Assembly: GCA_035547895.1 (NCBI GenBank)
Contig: DASZTT010000234.1
Coordinates: 1-8,972 of the forward strand
From: 66-474 sp035547895
Lineage (GTDB): Bacteria; Pseudomonadota; Gammaproteobacteria; Xanthomonadales; Rhodanobacteraceae
DNA: 8,972 nucleotides
Reading direction: 5' to 3'
Below are positions 1-6,778 of the stretch, in pieces (position 1 is the stretch's first letter; the number at the start of each line of letters is the position of its first letter). Below the pieces are notes generated by a model, which saw nothing but the letters and a program-made list of their open reading frames with translations, was not told where the DNA came from and did not search any database. The translations under genes were made by a program, and so were the position numbers.

Positions 1-229
1 ACAGCAGCTTGCACGCGCGCGAATGCAGGGTCAGGCCGTCGATGGCGGTGGCTTCAAGACGTTGTGCACGCGTCGGTGCAGGACCCATCGCGGCGAGCGC
101 CACGGTATGTCCACAGCGGCACAGCTCGCGCGACAACTCCACCGCGTAACGCCATACGCCGCCCACGGTGTCGCAGGTCATCAGGATGCGCAGCGGTTCC
201 TCGGCCGGCAGCATGAATTCAGCGTCCAT
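1..229 (-). CDS. GT4-type glycosyltransferase, N-terminal part (runs off window)
   Basis: Only the first 76 codons are present; the gene continues past the left edge. Starting at the ATG at 229, the protein reads MDAEFMLPAEEPLRILMTCD and then TVGGVWRYAVELSRELCRCG. The stretch 'ILMTCDTVGGVWRYAVELSREL' (about residues 15-36) is the typical first beta strand, glycine loop and helix of a GT-B fold, family GT4 glycosyltransferase. In this family the GGVW loop follows the first strand and a G-H-x-V strand (G40, H41, V43) comes next. Such enzymes move a sugar from a nucleotide-sugar donor to an acceptor in the cytoplasm. It overlaps the end of the preceding oxidoreductase gene by 11 bases, so it is co-transcribed with the sugar-nucleotide genes and probably uses their product. 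A second ATG at 214 (Met6) is a possible start; neither has a clear Shine-Dalgarno sequence. The C-terminal donor-binding domain is not visible, so donor and acceptor cannot be judged. Confidence 0.85.
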   Translation of the reverse strand, partial: MDAEFMLPAEEPLRILMTCDTVGGVWRYAVELSRELCRCGHTVALAAMGPAPTRAQRLEATAIDGLTLHSRACKLL

Positions 230-1256
230 AGATGCCATCCAGCACCGCGGCGACGTCGACCACGCCGCATACCTCGGGATCGAAGCGCGCGCCGCGCGCC
301 AGCTTGCGCGCCCATGCCACCAGCGCGCGTCCGCCCCATGCATCGGGCGGCGCCGCCAGCGTGCTGCGCTGCGTGCCGTCGAAGCGCGCCACGCGGAAGT
401 CGTAGAACGAACCGCCGACGTTGTGCAGCGACACGCCGCCGCGCGTGCCATAGAACGATGCCTCGATCACCGCGTCCGCGCCGGCGGGCATCCGCCACGA
501 ACAGGCAAGCCGCACGCTGGCACCGTTGCCGAGGCGGTACTGCACGCTGGCGTAATCCTCGGGAAACCGGATCGGCGACGCCATGCGGCTGCCGTTCCGG
601 TACAGGCGCGCATCGATGGCTTCCGCGCGCGCGCAACCGGTGACCCACGCCGCGAGGTCGACGAGATGCACGCCGAGGTCCATCACGCAACCTCCGCCCG
701 ACTGCGCCACGTCGTAGAACCAGGCCTTGTCCGGTCCGTAGGCGTTGTGGAACGTCAGGTCGATCGCGTAGACCTCGCCGAGTTCGCCGGCGCGCACGAG
801 ACGGCGAAGCTCGGCCACGCCGGCCACGTGGCGGTAGCTGAAATCGACGCCCAGCAGGCGGTCGTGCGTGCGTGCCGCGGCCACCACGCTTTCCGCTTCG
901 GCGGCGGTACGCGACAACGGCTTCTGGCAGAACACCGCGGCGCCACTTTCCAACGCGGTGATCGCCTGCGCGGAATGCAGCGCGCTCGGCGTTGCGATCA
1001 CGATGCCGTCCAGCCGCTGCCGCAACAGCTCCGTCAGCGATGCGCAGGCGCGCGCGTGCGCGCAACTGGAGGCGTCGCGCACCAGCGCCGCATCGGTATC
1101 GGCCACGGCGATGACGTCGGCGACATCGGCATCGAGCAAGGCCTGCATGCGTGCGCGTCCGATCCATCCCAGGCCGAGGAAGCCGAGGCGCGGCCTGTGC
1201 TGCGTGATCCGGCGCGGCCACATCCGCACGACCGCGGCTTCGTGCACGGCACTCAT
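219..1256 (-). CDS. Gfo/Idh/MocA family NAD(P)-dependent oxidoreductase
   Basis: 345-residue protein of normal family length. The N-terminal Rossmann fold has G28-L-G-W-I-G33 and the strand 'VIAVADTD' (48-55). 'GIVIATPSALHS' follows (84-95), then 'FCQKPLS' (109-115), which is the family EKP motif with Gln in place of Glu and Lys112 kept. The C-terminal alpha/beta domain contains 'GGGCVMDLGVHLVDLAAW' (187-204); D193 and H197 match the usual active-site Asp/His pair. Family members oxidise or reduce a sugar or cyclitol hydroxyl with NAD(P). The start ATG at 1256 overlaps the stop of the preceding dehydrogenase gene as ATGA, with GGTGA just upstream as a modest ribosome site. The frame is open further upstream to 1601, but that part is a shadow of the dehydrogenase gene. 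The tight coupling suggests that the two oxidoreductases act on the same pathway. The substrate is unknown. Confidence 0.93.
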   Translation of the reverse strand: MSAVHEAAVVRMWPRRITQHRPRLGFLGLGWIGRARMQALLDADVADVIAVADTDAALVRDASSCAHARACASLTELLRQRLDGIVIATPSALHSAQAITALESGAAVFCQKPLSRTAAEAESVVAAARTHDRLLGVDFSYRHVAGVAELRRLVRAGELGEVYAIDLTFHNAYGPDKAWFYDVAQSGGGCVMDLGVHLVDLAAWVTGCARAEAIDARLYRNGSRMASPIRFPEDYASVQYRLGNGASVRLACSWRMPAGADAVIEASFYGTRGGVSLHNVGGSFYDFRVARFDGTQRSTLAAPPDAWGGRALVAWARKLARGARFDPEVCGVVDVAAVLDGIYGR

Positions 1257-2245
1257 GGCGTCACCACGGCTTTCAGGAAACCGTCCGGGCGTTCGCGCAT
1301 CAACTGGAAGGCCCGGCCGAGTTCGCGCATCGGCAGCACGTGGGTAATCAACGGGAACGGATCGAGCAAGCCATCGGATACCGCGTGCATGGCCTTGCGC
1401 AGGCCGCGTGCCTGCACCGCGGGATCGCGCTCGTGGGCGTTGATGACGTCGAGTCCGCACCAGTTCCAGCGCTGCATGTCGACGCTGCGCAATCCATCCT
1501 GGTGGTAGCCGGCGATGATCAGGCGTCCGCCCTCGACGCACACGGATGTCGCAAGGTCCAGCGACGCCTGGTAACCCGCGGCCTCGATCACCCGCCGGCA
1601 ACCGCCACCAGTGATTTCGCGGACCATGCCGGCGGCTTCATGCAGGTCTTGGCTGTCGATCGCGAATTCGGCGCCATGGTCCAGGGCCAGGTCACGCGCC
1701 CACGCGCGCCGGGTCAGCGCGATGACGCGCGCGCCCCTGCGCGCGGCCGCCTGCACCAGCAACGCTCCGATGAAACCGATTCCGACCACCGCCACCCAAT
1801 GGTCGCGATGCAGGTCGCTGCGATCCAGGATGTTCATCGCGCACGCCAGCGGTTCCCCAGGCAATGGACGTTCGTCAACGTTGGACGGTATCGGCGCGAC
1901 CATCGATGCCGGCGCGATGTCGTGGCTGGCGTATGCGTGCTGCGACAACAGCACGACGCGGTCGCCCGGCGACAAGTCTTCCACCCCGTCGCCGACCGAT
2001 TCGACTTCGCCCCAGCCCTCATGGCCGGGCGCGCCCAACGCGGTGGGATAGCGGAACCACTCACGTCCTTCCCACACCGGCAGGTTGGATGCACACACGC
2101 CGCTGCCGTGCAGGCGCACCAGCACGTCGTCGTCGTCGTGCAGGTCGAGCACCGACTCGCCCATCCTGATTTGTGCGTTCCCGGCAAGCATCGCGCCCGT
2201 CGCGACGACGCCGGTGCGTGCGGCGACTGCGGCTTGCGCGCTCAT
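1253..2245 (-). CDS. Medium-chain (zinc-type) alcohol dehydrogenase
   Basis: 330-residue MDR-superfamily dehydrogenase. The GroES-like catalytic domain comes first: 'GSGVCASNLPVW' holds the zinc ligand Cys51, 'GAPGHEGWGEVESVGDG' holds His75-Glu76, and 'GDRVVLL' follows at 95-101. 'GEPLACAMNI' (130-139) places Glu131 where sorbitol/threonine dehydrogenases have their third zinc ligand. The Rossmann domain has V154-G-I-G-F-I-G160. 'INAHERDP' (268-275) is seen in sugar and polyol members. The cysteine cluster of the structural-zinc lobe is missing, as in some shorter family members. It should oxidise a sugar or polyol hydroxyl, or do the reverse, with NAD(P). The ATG at 2245 overlaps the preceding epimerase stop as ATGA, and the 3' end overlaps the Gfo/Idh gene as ATGA. 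The MDR plus Gfo/Idh pairing resembles the fused two-domain oxidoreductases known from polysaccharide clusters, but here they are two genes. The exact substrate is not predictable. Confidence 0.93.
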   Translation of the reverse strand: MSAQAAVAARTGVVATGAMLAGNAQIRMGESVLDLHDDDDVLVRLHGSGVCASNLPVWEGREWFRYPTALGAPGHEGWGEVESVGDGVEDLSPGDRVVLLSQHAYASHDIAPASMVAPIPSNVDERPLPGEPLACAMNILDRSDLHRDHWVAVVGIGFIGALLVQAAARRGARVIALTRRAWARDLALDHGAEFAIDSQDLHEAAGMVREITGGGCRRVIEAAGYQASLDLATSVCVEGGRLIIAGYHQDGLRSVDMQRWNWCGLDVINAHERDPAVQARGLRKAMHAVSDGLLDPFPLITHVLPMRELGRAFQLMRERPDGFLKAVVTP

Positions 2246-3324
2246 GCCGCATTCATCCGGGCCGCACCCGCGACTTCCATGTTCCGCTGCGCAAGCCAGC
2301 GGAACAGTTGTTCGATGCCCCGGGCAGCGTCCACCCGCGGCCGCCAGCCGGTGGCGGCGGCAAAGCGGCGCGTGTCGCTCACGTAGTAGCGCTGGTCGCC
2401 GACGCGCCAGTCTTCCCGCAGGATGCGGGGTGCATGTCCGGTCAATGCGGCAATCCGCTCCAGCAGTTCGCGCAGGCTGATCGCGTTGCGCGGACCGCCG
2501 CCCATGTTGAAGGCGCGGCCACGCAATGCATCGCGATCCTGCCCGCACATGACCAATGCATCCACCAGTTCGTCCACGTAAAGAATGTCGCGGACCTGCA
2601 GCCCGTCGCCGAAGATCGTGATCGGTTCGTCCTGCAATGCACGCAGCAGGAAGTGTGCGACCCAGCCCTGGTCTTCGTTGCCGCACTGGTGCGGTCCGTA
2701 GATGCAGCTCATTCGCAGGACCACGGCGGGAATGCCGAAGCTGCGCGCGTAGTCGAGGATGTACTGGTCGGCGGCGCCCTTGGAGCAGCCATAGGGGCTG
2801 CAGAATTGCAGCGGCCGCGACTCGCCGATGCCGAATTTCGAGATCGTGTCGTCCACCGGCTGGTAGCGCTTGCCGTTCGCCACCAGCGTGACGTCGTCGA
2901 GTCCGCCATAGACCTTGTTGGTGGACGTGAACACCAGCGGGATGCGCCGCCGTGCGTGACGCAGCGCCTCAAGAAGGTTGAGCGTGCCGCGCAGGTTCAC
3001 CTCGAAATCGGCCATCGGATCATCGAGGCTCGAGGTGACCGCGACCTGCGCCGCGAAGTGGTACACGCAACGCGCGCGCTGCACGGCGTCGCGAAGGATG
3101 TCGGCATCGCGGGTGTCGGCCAGGCACGTGCGCAACCGCGACCCCCACACGTCGGAAAGCCAGTGCAGGTTTTCCGCCACGCCGCGCCGCGACATGTTGT
3201 CGAAGATGATCACCTCGTGGCCATCGCCCAGCAGGCGCGCCGCGAGATTGGTACCTATGAATCCGGCGCCGCCCGTGATCAGCACCGGCCCCCGGATGTC
3301 GCCGCCGCGCGCGCCGCCAATCAC
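2242..3324 (-). CDS. CDP-tyvelose (CDP-paratose) 2-epimerase-like extended SDR
   Basis: 360 residues if started at the GTG at 3324. Extended SDR with NAD-binding GGAGFIG (18-24), 'FDNMSRRGVAENLHWLSD' (41-58), 'HFAAQVAVTSSLDDPMADFE' (89-108), 'TSTNKVYGGLDD' (133-144), the catalytic Y178xxxK182 in 'SPYGCSKGAADQYILDYARSF', and 'CIYGPHQCGNEDQGWVAHF' (207-225). From memory of the Salmonella enzyme, the 'NLHWLS', 'TNKVYG', 'SPYGCSKGAADQY' and 'DQGWV' blocks are hallmarks of CDP-paratose/tyvelose 2-epimerase, which inverts C2 of a CDP-3,6-dideoxyhexose. The true substrate may differ, because no CDP-dideoxyhexose genes are in view. Start choice: GTG 3324 gives a GTGA overlap with the previous stop, like the ATGA overlaps of the next two genes, and has GAGG close upstream. 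ATG 3399 would add 25 residues of Gly/Pro-rich sequence and overlap the upstream gene by 79 bases, so I prefer GTG. Function by family is likely; substrate is inferred. Confidence 0.9.
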   Translation of the reverse strand: MIGGARGGDIRGPVLITGGAGFIGTNLAARLLGDGHEVIIFDNMSRRGVAENLHWLSDVWGSRLRTCLADTRDADILRDAVQRARCVYHFAAQVAVTSSLDDPMADFEVNLRGTLNLLEALRHARRRIPLVFTSTNKVYGGLDDVTLVANGKRYQPVDDTISKFGIGESRPLQFCSPYGCSKGAADQYILDYARSFGIPAVVLRMSCIYGPHQCGNEDQGWVAHFLLRALQDEPITIFGDGLQVRDILYVDELVDALVMCGQDRDALRGRAFNMGGGPRNAISLRELLERIAALTGHAPRILREDWRVGDQRYYVSDTRRFAAATGWRPRVDAARGIEQLFRWLAQRNMEVAGAARMNAA

Positions 3325-4463
3325 AGCCTCAGCCCTCGGTGCGCCAGTTCCCGGTTCGCCAGCTCCACCCGGTCCTCCGCGTTTTGCGTTCGAATCCATT
3401 CGACCAACTCCTCGAGTCCCTGCTCCAGTGAAACGCGCGGTGCGTAGCCCAGCACCTGGCGCGCAAGTGAAATGTCGGCAAAGCAATGGCGGATGTCGCC
3501 CACGCGGAACTTGCGCGTGACTTCCGGTTCGATTTCGCTGCAATGCAGCGCCTTGCCGAGTGCGGTGGCGATCTCCGTGACGGTCGACGCGCGCCCGCTG
3601 CCGATGTTCAGCACGTGGCCGCTCGCACCCGGCACTTCGAGCGCCAGCCGGCACGCGCGCACCACGTCGTGCACGCTCACGAAGTCGCGCCGCTGCAGAC
3701 CGTCCTCGAAAATCAACGGCGAACGTCCGCACAGGTAGCGCGCGGCGAAAATCGCGAGCACGCCGGTGTACGGATTGGAAAGCGCCTGGCGGGAACCGTA
3801 GATATTGAAGAAGCGCAACGCGACCACCGGAATGCCGTAGGCTTCGCCGACCATCAGGCACATCCGTTCCTGGTCGTATTTCGACAAGGCATAGATCGAC
3901 GACGGATGCGGCGCCTTGCTCTCCGGCGTCACCAGCGGCACCAGCTCTTCGCCCTGCGGGCCGCGCACGTCCCACTCTCCGCGCAGCAATTGCTTGCGCG
4001 GGCGCTGCGGGGGCGAGACCAGGTTTCCGCGGTCGTCGCAGTACAGGCCTTCGCCGTAGAGGCTCATGCTGGAAGCCACCACCAGCCGGGACACCTGCGA
4101 ATGGCTCAGCGCTTCGAGCAGCACCGCGGTGCCGCGATTGTTGATGTCGGTGTAGCGTTCGATCTGGTACATGCTCTGGCCGACGCCCACCGCCGAAGCG
4201 AAGTGGTAGACCGCGTCCACGCCGTGCAGCGCGCGCTGCACGTCGTCCGCATTGCGCACGTCGCCGACCTGCAGCTCCACCGCATCACCGAGATACGCGG
4301 GCCGCGCGCGTGCGCTGCCATGCACCTGGGGATCGAGGTTGTCGAGCACGCGCACGCGGTAGCCATGGCACAGCAATTCGTCGGCCAGGTGCGAACCGAC
4401 GAAGCCCGCGCCACCGGTGATCAGGACGGTACCGGCGCCGCGCGAAGTTTCATGCAACGGCAT
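3321..4463 (-). CDS. NAD-dependent epimerase (extended SDR), dTDP-L-rhamnose/UDP-hexose 4-epimerase-like
   Basis: 380-residue extended SDR. The NAD-binding motif GGAGFVG is at 17-23, 'VLDNLDPQVHG' at 39-49, 'GDVRNADDV' at 67-75, 'YHFASAVGVGQSMYQI' at 86-101, 'VASSMSLYGEG' at 129-139 and the catalytic Y191xxxK195 in 'SSIYALSKYDQE'. 'RFFNIYGSRQALSNPYTGV' (217-235) and 'RRDFVSVHDVVRA' (258-270) are typical of sugar-nucleotide 4-epimerases. The 'NLDPQVHG' and 'VGVGQSMY' blocks recall the dTDP-L-rhamnose 4-epimerase group. A segment of about 50 residues between the active-site Ser strand and the YxxxK motif (138-188) is longer than in plain GalE enzymes. The start ATG at 4463 has an excellent GGAGGT ribosome site 5 bases upstream and overlaps the decarboxylase gene by 14 bases. 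It probably epimerises the nucleotide sugar made by its neighbour, for example UDP-xylose at C4. That substrate is an inference from context. Confidence 0.9.
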   Translation of the reverse strand: MPLHETSRGAGTVLITGGAGFVGSHLADELLCHGYRVRVLDNLDPQVHGSARARPAYLGDAVELQVGDVRNADDVQRALHGVDAVYHFASAVGVGQSMYQIERYTDINNRGTAVLLEALSHSQVSRLVVASSMSLYGEGLYCDDRGNLVSPPQRPRKQLLRGEWDVRGPQGEELVPLVTPESKAPHPSSIYALSKYDQERMCLMVGEAYGIPVVALRFFNIYGSRQALSNPYTGVLAIFAARYLCGRSPLIFEDGLQRRDFVSVHDVVRACRLALEVPGASGHVLNIGSGRASTVTEIATALGKALHCSEIEPEVTRKFRVGDIRHCFADISLARQVLGYAPRVSLEQGLEELVEWIRTQNAEDRVELANRELAHRGLRL

Positions 4464-5463
4464 CGCGCACCTCCGTCGCCGACGGCGTGTCGCTCCGCAG
4501 CAGGTTGTCGAACCAGGCGATCGTGCGCGACAGCCCCTCGTCCAGCGAAACCCGCGGCGTCCAGCCGAGCGTGCTGCGCGCGAGCGTGATGTCCGGGCAG
4601 CGCCGCGTCGGGTCGTCGACCGGCATCGGCCGATGCACGATCCTGGAGCGCGATCCGGTCAGCTCGATCACACGCGCCGCCAGCTCCGCGACCGTCACTT
4701 CCATGGGATTGCCGAGGTTCATCGGCCCGGTCAGCACCGCGGGCGAGGCCATGAACCGGACGATGCCGTCGATCAGGTCGGCGACGTAGCAGAACGAGCG
4801 CGTCTGGCTGCCGTCGGCGTTCACCGTCAGCGGCTGGTTGCGCAACGCCTGCACGATGAAGTTGGAGACCACGCGGCCGTCGTCCATCTGCATGTGCGGG
4901 CCGTAGGTGTTGAAGATGCGCGCGACCTTGATCTCGACGCCGTACATGCGATGGAAATCGAAGAACATCGATTCGGCGCAGCGCTTGCCTTCGTCGTAAC
5001 AGGCGCGCGGTCCCACCGGACTTACCGCGCCACGATAGTTCTCGCGCTGCGGATGCACCGCGGGCTCGCCGTACACCTCGCTGGTGGACGCCTGGAAGAT
5101 CCTTGCGCCGCATCCGTGCGCTTCGTGCAACAGGTTCAGCGTGCCGTCGGTGCAGGTGCGGACGGTCTGTTCCGGATCGCGCTGGTAGTGCTTCGGTGAT
5201 GCGCAGCAGGCGAGATTGAAAATCCAGTCGGCCTGGATGCTGAAGGGCTGGACGACGTCGTGTTTCAGGAACGTGAAATTCCCGAGCTCGTGCAGCGCGG
5301 CGAGATTCCGGCGGTTGCCTGAGGACAGGTTGTCGATCGCCGTGACGCTGAATCCGTGATGCAGCAGCTTCGCGCACAGGTGGCTGCCGAGAAAACCGGC
5401 TCCGCCGGTCACGACCGCCCGCTTTCCCTTGCCGATATGCGCCGTCCACTCCGTGGTATCCAT
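4450..5463 (-). CDS. UDP-glucuronate decarboxylase (UDP-xylose synthase) type SDR
   Basis: 337-residue extended SDR of the UXS subfamily, which converts UDP-glucuronate to UDP-xylose plus CO2 through a UDP-4-keto-xylose intermediate with bound NAD. Visible motifs are GGAGFLG (20-26), 'IDNLSSGNRRNL' (43-54), 'NLACCASPKHYQRDP' (83-97), 'ASTSEVYGEPAVHPQRENY' (125-143) with Glu129, 'VGPRACYDEGKRCAESMFFDF' (150-170) with catalytic Y156xxxK160, 'NTYGPHMQMDDGRVVSNFI' (185-203), and a C-terminal 'DDPTRRCPD' (283-291). The STSEVYG, GPRxCYDEGKR and DDPxxRxPD blocks are diagnostic of the subfamily and all catalytic residues are present. The ATG at 5463 has AAGGAG 8 bases upstream. It is the first gene of the sugar operon and presumably sets the sugar backbone (a pentose) for the following enzymes. 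The product could also be a C4-keto pentose as in ArnA-like chemistry, though there is no formyltransferase domain. Family assignment is confident. Confidence 0.94.
   Translation of the reverse strand: MDTTEWTAHIGKGKRAVVTGGAGFLGSHLCAKLLHHGFSVTAIDNLSSGNRRNLAALHELGNFTFLKHDVVQPFSIQADWIFNLACCASPKHYQRDPEQTVRTCTDGTLNLLHEAHGCGARIFQASTSEVYGEPAVHPQRENYRGAVSPVGPRACYDEGKRCAESMFFDFHRMYGVEIKVARIFNTYGPHMQMDDGRVVSNFIVQALRNQPLTVNADGSQTRSFCYVADLIDGIVRFMASPAVLTGPMNLGNPMEVTVAELAARVIELTGSRSRIVHRPMPVDDPTRRCPDITLARSTLGWTPRVSLDEGLSRTIAWFDNLLRSDTPSATEVRDAVA
4469..4474 (-). promoter_or_regulatory. Shine-Dalgarno GGAGGT of the 4-epimerase-like gene
   Basis: The minus strand reads GGAGGT, then 5 bases (GCGCG), then the ATG at 4463. 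It lies inside the end of the decarboxylase coding region and fixes the start of the overlapping gene. A competing ATGA at 4453 is in another frame and opens only a 10-codon peptide. Confidence 0.75.
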
Positions 5464-5705
5464 TCCAGAAGCTCCTTGTTGCCGGTTGGCGCCCGCTGGA
5501 TAGCAATTTGCATGCCGCCTTGCCGGCCGCGTCGATCCTGAATGCGCACGACCGCGCGGACCTCCCGGTTCATCGCGGTTTTTTGACGCCGCGGCCGGAG
5601 TTCGAGCCCGTGCGCGGCGCGGCGCAAGCGCGCCAGCCGTCGCCGGGAGCAGGAATCACTTACCGGCAGCGGCGCGAACCGGGAGTTTTTTTCGCGACCT
5701 GCCCT
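5464..5705 (-). promoter_or_regulatory. Intergenic region, probable promoter region of the sugar operon
   Basis: This is the only sizeable non-coding gap in the window (242 bases), between the topoisomerase stop and the first sugar gene. I find no convincing sigma-70 -35/-10 pair. The best minus-strand candidate is a weak extended -10-like TGCTATCC near 5500-5507, about 40 bases before the start codon. At 5673-5696 a CGCGAA...TTCGCG inverted repeat encloses part of a 7-base T tract (plus strand; A tract on the coding strand). A second A/T run lies at 5579-5584. A 54-codon minus-strand reading frame from about 5573 overlaps the decarboxylase start but has no ribosome site and looks like chance. 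The promoter role is inferred from position. Confidence 0.35.
5472..5477 (-). promoter_or_regulatory. Shine-Dalgarno AAGGAG of the UDP-xylose synthase gene
   Basis: The minus strand reads AAGGAG followed by 8 bases and then the ATG at 5463. This supports the chosen start of the first gene in the sugar operon. Confidence 0.75.
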
Positions 5706-5714
5706 TCAACGGGC
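5701..5714 (-). other. Short stem-loop over the topoisomerase stop codon
   Basis: GCCC and GGGC form a 4-base-pair stem with a 6-base loop that contains the TGA stop (5706-5708). Downstream on the coding strand there is a run of A, not T, so it does not qualify as a classical intrinsic terminator. No better terminator for the right-hand group was found. Confidence 0.25.
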
Positions 5715-6752
5715 GGCAAGGCAGTGCCGCAGCAAGCGGATCGCGCGTTTTTCGAGCCGCCGCGGGTGGGCAACGTCGGCCTCGGGCACCAGCCGATGCA
5801 GGTCGCCGGCGACCCAGCCGTCCAGCACCTGCGGGCATACGTAGGCCTTGCGCGCGACCGCGGGCGTGTTGCCCAGTTCTTCGGCGGCGAGGTCGATCGC
5901 GTGCTTGATGGCCGCGCGCCGCGCACGCTCGCCGCCGCGTGTCGGCAGCGGCGTGCCGGCGAGGCACGCGATCACTGCCAGCGTGCCGGCCCAGGTGCGG
6001 AAGTCCTTCGCGCTGAAGCGTTCGCCGAGCGTGTCGCGCAGGTAGTCGTTGAGTTGCGCCGCGGTCGCACGCCGATGGACGCCCTCGTCGTCGTACTGGA
6101 ACAGCGAAGGTCCCGACAGGCGGCTGCAGCGGCGCACCAGCCGTACCAGCCTGCGGTCGGTCAACTCCGCTTCGCGCTGCTGCCCGCTCTTGCCGGGAAA
6201 GCGGAACGACGCGGTGCCGTCGCGCCGGAACGTGACATGCCGCGTACGCAGCGTGGTCAACCCGTAGGAGTGGTTGGTGCGCGTGTATTCCGGATTGCCG
6301 ACGCGGATCGAGGTCGCCATCATCACCGCGGTCATGGCCGCCAGCACCTTGTCGCGGGGCAGGTCATCGAGGCGGCGGTCACGGCGCAGCCGTGCGCGCA
6401 ACACCGGCAGGCGTTCCGCGAAACGCAGCAGGCGCCGGTATTTCCTGGCGTCGCGGCGATCCTGCCACGCCGCGTGGTAGCGGTACTGCTTGCGTCCGCG
6501 CGCATCGCGGCCGGTCGCCTGCAAATGGCCGCGATGGTCCGCGCAGATCCACACGTCGGTGTATGCCGGCGGAATCGCCAGCGCGCCAATCCGCGCCAGC
6601 GTGGCTTCATCACGCACGCGCCGGCCCTTCGCATCCAGGTACGCGAAGCCGCGGCCCGCACGGCGCCGCGTGATGCCCGGCTCGTCATCGTTGACGTAGC
6701 GCAACGCGCGCCGGGGCTGGCCGGTGCGCGTGTCGGGTTTGCTGTTCCGCAT
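5706..6752 (-). CDS. DNA topoisomerase IB (poxvirus/Deinococcus type)
   Basis: 348-residue bacterial type IB topoisomerase, which relaxes supercoils by nicking one strand through a 3'-phosphotyrosine link. An N-terminal domain (about 1-90) with 'GFAYLDAKGRRVRDEATLARI' and 'IPPAYTDVWIC' is followed by the catalytic domain. Catalytic residues are all visible: Arg150 in 'TSIRVGNPEY', Lys187 in 'FPGKSGQ', Arg252 in 'AKDFRTWAGT', Asn295 in 'LGNTPAVARKAY', and the nucleophile Tyr304. The spacings (37, 65, 43 and 9 residues) are close to those I recall for the Deinococcus enzyme. Length is normal and the gene appears intact. The ATG at 6752 has no good ribosome site. An in-frame TTG at 6782 would give a TTGA overlap with the ferritin stop and add 10 residues, but I prefer ATG. 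It follows the ferritin-like genes on the same strand with a 26-base gap, possibly sharing their promoter. It stands apart from the sugar operon. Confidence 0.95.
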   Translation of the reverse strand: MRNSKPDTRTGQPRRALRYVNDDEPGITRRRAGRGFAYLDAKGRRVRDEATLARIGALAIPPAYTDVWICADHRGHLQATGRDARGRKQYRYHAAWQDRRDARKYRRLLRFAERLPVLRARLRRDRRLDDLPRDKVLAAMTAVMMATSIRVGNPEYTRTNHSYGLTTLRTRHVTFRRDGTASFRFPGKSGQQREAELTDRRLVRLVRRCSRLSGPSLFQYDDEGVHRRATAAQLNDYLRDTLGERFSAKDFRTWAGTLAVIACLAGTPLPTRGGERARRAAIKHAIDLAAEELGNTPAVARKAYVCPQVLDGWVAGDLHRLVPEADVAHPRRLEKRAIRLLRHCLAAR

Positions 6753-6778
6753 GGCGGCGCGCAGTCGGCCCGGCGTGT

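Noticed and set aside
168..3447. Long plus-strand open frames (168-1508, 1340-2386, 2173-3447) and 3486-4589
   Set aside because: All are antisense to recognisable SDR, MDR and Gfo/Idh genes, with low-complexity His/Arg/Ala composition and no motifs.
2242..5463. Three tandem SDR genes as a recent gene duplication or repeat
   Set aside because: They share only the family-wide NAD-binding and YxxxK motifs. Each matches a different SDR subfamily, so they are old paralogues, not a repeat.
5409..5573. Small minus-strand frame starting near 5573 and overlapping the decarboxylase start, possible leader peptide
   Set aside because: It has no ribosome site and ordinary shadow-type composition, and it runs 55 bases into the real gene in another frame.
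5663..5692. CCGG...CCGG stem followed by a 7-T tract on the plus strand as an intrinsic terminator
   Set aside because: It points along the plus strand, where there is no gene to terminate. The stem is only 4 base pairs and the T tract is separated from it.
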